Part shown: one piece after another, positions 6,293 to 9,046 of the stretch
Layout of the letters: every line of letters begins with the position of its first letter
How positions within the stretch are numbered: the stretch's first letter is position 1
Source of the DNA: Dysgonomonas sp.
Lineage (GTDB): Bacteria; Bacteroidota; Bacteroidia; Bacteroidales; Dysgonomonadaceae
Length of the DNA stretch: 9,046 bases
NCBI GenBank assembly: GCA_003523545.1
Contig: DQAM01000229.1
Coordinates: 1-9,046, forward strand
Reading direction: 5' to 3'
Made by a program: the position numbers and the translations under genes
Notes under the pieces: model-generated
The model's input: only the letters and a program-made list of their open reading frames with translations
Told to the model about the DNA's origin: nothing
Databases searched by the model: none

Positions 6293-7861
6293 TTATTTTA
6301 TTTTTGCACTGGTGAAAATACGATTCCATCGTATTTTTCCGCCGAACCAGCTTTTATCTTTATCAAGTGACAGCCATACAAATAACGGGCTTCCGACAAT
6401 ATGGTCTTCAGGAACAAATCCCCATGAACGCGAATCCGCTGAATTGTGCCTGTTGTCTCCCATCATAAAGTAATAGTCGAATTTAAAAGTATACGAATCG
6501 GCTTGTTGTCCGTTTATGAATACTTTTCCGTCACGATATTCAAAGCTGTTTCCTTCATAATTCTTTATACACCTCTCATATGCAGCTACTTTGAAATCTA
6601 CATCATTATCAAAAGTTATTGTAGAACCTCTTTGAGGTATCCATAGAGGCCCATACGTATCACGCGTCCACTTTGTAGGATAATCGATAGGATAATAAAA
6701 TGGGTAATCAATCTGTTTAGTTGGACTGACATTATACTTAACAATGTATTCTTTATCTTTTACAATCTTCAATACAAACAGCTTAGCATTCAGTTCATTT
6801 ATCATAGCCTCAGTCAAAGGCAAATAATAAGAAATACCCCATTGCTCCGATTTTTTCACAAAGCCTAAAGCTTCCAGTTCCAGGCTGTCGTTCCAATTAA
6901 GATCATTTTGATTTGGAAACTGTTTGTATTTAATATAATAGGGAACCACTCGCGTGTCAAAATATAGAGGAAACCCCTGTCCGGAATTATCATAAACCAT
7001 ATAATCTTCTTTGCTGATACCTAGTTCCTGAAAAAGCTTTTCGGAGATTTGCGTGCCATCCGTCTGCACGTAATACCTAAGCTGCATTTTTTCCGGGTTT
7101 GCTACCTGCTGTCCATTTATGTATACCTGGTCATCCCTCAGCTCAATGGTTTCACCGGGTAATCCCATGCATCTTTTCACATAATTTTCCCTTCTATCCA
7201 CCGGACGATAAACAATTTCTCCATATTGATACCGGTCATTCCTTACACCTTCGCTGCCATTTGGATTCACTTTAGATAAAGAATAAAAATCCTGAGCCTG
7301 CTGATTAAGTGCCACGGTATCTCCGGCTGGGAAATTAAAAACCACAATATCTCCCCGTTTAATATCCGTATCTCCGATACCTGCAAAACGCTGGTATTTC
7401 AATTGAGGTTTTTCAATATATGATTTCGTATTTAGAATAGGCAATGTATGTTGGGCCAAAGGAAACGACAGGGGTGTCATTGGCGAACGCGTACCATAAG
7501 TCATTTTACTTACAAATAAAAAATCTCCGACCAAAAGGGATTTTTCCAACGATGATGAAGGTATCTGATAATTCTGGAAAAAGAACGTATTGATAATCCA
7601 TACTGCGATTAAAGCAAAACCAATGGCGTCTGCCCATTCCATAAATGTACGGAAAGAAGAATTGGAAGATTTTTTCCAAAACGACCAGGGAATATATTTG
7701 AGTATATAACTATCGAAAAATAACGGAATCAGTATCAGAACTCCCCAGTAACCCGTCCATAAGACAAAAAGTGCAACAAGAACACACACAATGGAAAACT
7801 TGATCCATTGTTTCTTGGTTGCCTGTTTTAAACGGTCGGCAAAATTCTTTTTTTCTTTCAT
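6293..7861 (-). CDS. lepB: Signal peptidase I, long Bacteroidota form
   Basis: Inner-membrane serine/lysine peptidase that removes signal peptides from exported proteins on the outer face. At 522 residues it is much longer than the 323-residue E. coli enzyme. Hydrophobic segments lie at about 20-50 (probably two helices) and 78-95. Box B is IPSSSLEKSL with the predicted nucleophile Ser104 (codon 7550-7552); the following residue is Leu where Met is usual. Box C/D is RGDIVVFNFPAGD (169-181) and NYVKRCMGLPGE with the general-base Lys229 (codon 7175-7177). Box E is GDNRHNSADSRSWGFVPEDHIVG (468-490), complete. About 200 residues separate box D from box E and include a second copy of the RG..F/ER C/INGQQ module. 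Second gene of the dapB unit, 24 nt after dapB; a degenerate paralogue follows. Confidence 0.95.
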   Translation of the reverse strand: MKEKKNFADRLKQATKKQWIKFSIVCVLVALFVLWTGYWGVLILIPLFFDSYILKYIPWSFWKKSSNSSFRTFMEWADAIGFALIAVWIINTFFFQNYQIPSSSLEKSLLVGDFLFVSKMTYGTRSPMTPLSFPLAQHTLPILNTKSYIEKPQLKYQRFAGIGDTDIKRGDIVVFNFPAGDTVALNQQAQDFYSLSKVNPNGSEGVRNDRYQYGEIVYRPVDRRENYVKRCMGLPGETIELRDDQVYINGQQVANPEKMQLRYYVQTDGTQISEKLFQELGISKEDYMVYDNSGQGFPLYFDTRVVPYYIKYKQFPNQNDLNWNDSLELEALGFVKKSEQWGISYYLPLTEAMINELNAKLFVLKIVKDKEYIVKYNVSPTKQIDYPFYYPIDYPTKWTRDTYGPLWIPQRGSTITFDNDVDFKVAAYERCIKNYEGNSFEYRDGKVFINGQQADSYTFKFDYYFMMGDNRHNSADSRSWGFVPEDHIVGSPLFVWLSLDKDKSWFGGKIRWNRIFTSAKIK

Positions 7862-7885
7862 AATTATTATTGTGTATTATTGAAT

Positions 7886-8602
7886 TTAAAATTTGAACAT
7901 GTCATCCATTGTGTAAAATCCCTTCTTACCATGAATAAATTCAGCGGCTAGTACAGCTCCTAATGCGAATCCTTTCCTATTTTTAGCATCATGCTTAATA
8001 CTTATTATATCTGCTACCGATTCGTATATTACTTCATGTATGCCGGGAACTTCACCTTCACGTATAGAACGGATTTCAATATCTGTCTCATCCGGTTGAG
8101 AGTTCAAATGCCACGCTTTCTTATTATTCAGATTGTCTATTATACCTTCTGCCAGAGTAATAGCAGTCCCGCTAGGTGCATCCAATTTATGAATATGATG
8201 AATTTCCTCCATTTTAACGGAATAATCAGGATAATTATTCATAATCTTAGCCAAATACTTATTTATAGCGAAAAATATATTCACTCCGATGCTATAGTTC
8301 GAAGCATAAAAAAATGTCTGCTTATCTTTTCTACAGATTTCTTTTATTTCTTCCAGATGATCCAGCCATCCTGTAGTGCCTGCTACAACAGCTACCCCGG
8401 CTTCAAAGGCTTTCTTGTAATTATTCATGGCACTAGCCGGTATAGTGAACTCAATAGCGGCATCCGCAGATTTGAATTCGGGAGAATCAAAATCGGAGAT
8501 ATTATTTTCATCGATAATCGAAACAATGGTATGGCCTCTCCGGATTGCTATCTGCTCTATTTCTTTACCCATTCTGCCATAACCGATCAATGCTATATTC
8601 AT
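7886..8602 (-). CDS. dapB: 4-hydroxy-tetrahydrodipicolinate reductase
   Basis: Cytoplasmic NAD(P)H-dependent reductase of the diaminopimelate/lysine pathway, which supplies the peptidoglycan cross-linking residue. At 238 residues it is slightly shorter than the 273-residue E. coli enzyme, as is usual in Bacteroidota. The N-terminal Rossmann domain starts with GYGRMG (7-12); AGTTGW (74-79) and SNYSIGVN (101-108) line the nucleotide and substrate cleft. The signature EEIHHIHKLDAPSGTA (132-147) contains His135, His136 and Lys139, matching the catalytic H159, H160 and K163 of the E. coli enzyme, plus the substrate-binding SGTA turn. REGEVPGIHEV (181-191) is the conserved later block. All key residues are present. 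First gene of the minus-strand unit, with a good promoter just upstream and lepB 24 nt downstream. Confidence 0.97.
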   Translation of the reverse strand: MNIALIGYGRMGKEIEQIAIRRGHTIVSIIDENNISDFDSPEFKSADAAIEFTIPASAMNNYKKAFEAGVAVVAGTTGWLDHLEEIKEICRKDKQTFFYASNYSIGVNIFFAINKYLAKIMNNYPDYSVKMEEIHHIHKLDAPSGTAITLAEGIIDNLNNKKAWHLNSQPDETDIEIRSIREGEVPGIHEVIYESVADIISIKHDAKNRKGFALGAVLAAEFIHGKKGFYTMDDMFKF

Positions 8603-9046
8603 ATAAATTACTGTTTAAATTGAAGAGATTCACACAAAGTTAAGAAAACAATTATACTAATAGAAATAAGTATATGTTTGATTTAAAATATAAGTATACC
8701 AAGATTCCTAATTATCACAATTAAATAACATAATTTAAGAAAATAATGAGTAAATTATTCGGATAAATTATATCTGAATTGTTGCTATTTTAATAAATAT
8801 TTTCCGTATATTCACATCTTAAGGGGACTGAATTTGATTTCTTATATTTTGTATTGAAATTTGAAAATTCAAAATGACATTATCAAAAAATGAAAAATAA
8901 GAAAATAAACCTAGCAACATATAATAGTATTAATATTAAAGATATATTTAGAATTTAATCTATACGTTTAACAATATTATTTTTCTAATAATTAAACTTT
9001 TAAATTATACATATATACTATAAAACTATAATTATTGATTTATTTT
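8603..9046. other. AT-rich intergenic region upstream of dapB
   Basis: These 444 nt hold no convincing gene. My hand count gives about 17% G+C over 8641-9046, far below the coding DNA. The left end carries the dapB promoter. An imperfect inverted repeat TTTGAA-AA-TTCAAA lies at 8860-8873. A 22-codon frame on the plus strand (8890-8958) is too short and AT-biased to call. No tRNA, riboswitch-like structure or mobile-element end was recognised. It may contain the promoter of a gene beyond the right edge. Confidence 0.6.
8635..8666 (-). promoter_or_regulatory. Bacteroidota-type promoter of the dapB-lepB-lepB2-wbqC unit
   Basis: On the minus strand TAACTTTG (8642-8635) matches the Bacteroidota -7 consensus TAnnTTTG exactly. 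Twenty nt upstream lies TTTC (8666-8663), one mismatch from the -33 TTTG. RNA would start near 8628, giving a leader of roughly 25 nt. It is the only such exact -7 match near the start and drives the first gene of the unit, so I think it real. Confidence 0.6.

Noticed and set aside
7991..8623. A 210-codon open frame on the plus strand opposite dapB
   Set aside because: It lies entirely over dapB, whose motifs are complete, and its translation is rich in Cys, Tyr, Phe and Ile with no recognisable domain. It is an antisense shadow.
8890..8958. A 22-codon frame (MKNKKINLATYNSINIKDIF and on) in the AT-rich region
   Set aside because: In DNA of about 17% G+C such short frames are expected by chance. 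There is no ribosome site, exact -7 element or known homologue that I recognise.

Overview
The window looks like chromosomal DNA from a low-GC member of the Bacteroidota, most likely the order Bacteroidales. Protein styles (short DapB, long two-part LepB, WbqC-family protein, CysRS with a KMGKS loop), the lack of clear Shine-Dalgarno sites before most genes, and a TAnnTTTG-type -7 element before dapB all point that way. A Dysgonomonas-like genus is a guess from base composition and cannot be settled here.

Layout. Left part, plus strand: the 3' two-thirds of cysS (cysteinyl-tRNA synthetase) runs in from the left edge and ends at a good intrinsic terminator. A possible promoter follows, then a two-gene unit: a polytopic GT-C type glycosyltransferase (GT39/ArnT-like) and, 9 nt later, an M16 zinc peptidase with an intact active site. 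After an AT-rich spacer comes a small secreted outer-membrane beta-barrel protein, which meets the right-hand genes convergently at a shared bidirectional terminator.

Right part, minus strand: a tightly packed four-gene unit read as dapB, lepB, a second lepB-like gene and a WbqC-family gene. Gaps are 24, about 26 and 4 nt, with a near-consensus Bacteroidota promoter before dapB and the shared terminator after wbqC. Upstream of dapB lie about 440 nt of very AT-rich DNA with no convincing gene.

The most interesting point is the signal peptidase pair. The first LepB keeps the Ser/Lys dyad. Its downstream paralogue aligns well through the same regions but has Gln for the nucleophilic Ser, Ser for the general-base Lys, and a broken GDNR box, so it is probably a catalytically dead partner. 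Both proteins also appear to carry an internal repeat of the box C/D module, with a long insert between the copies; the second copy never has the Lys. The rest of the window is ordinary housekeeping or envelope content. I found no RNA genes, CRISPR arrays, insertion sequences or phage genes.
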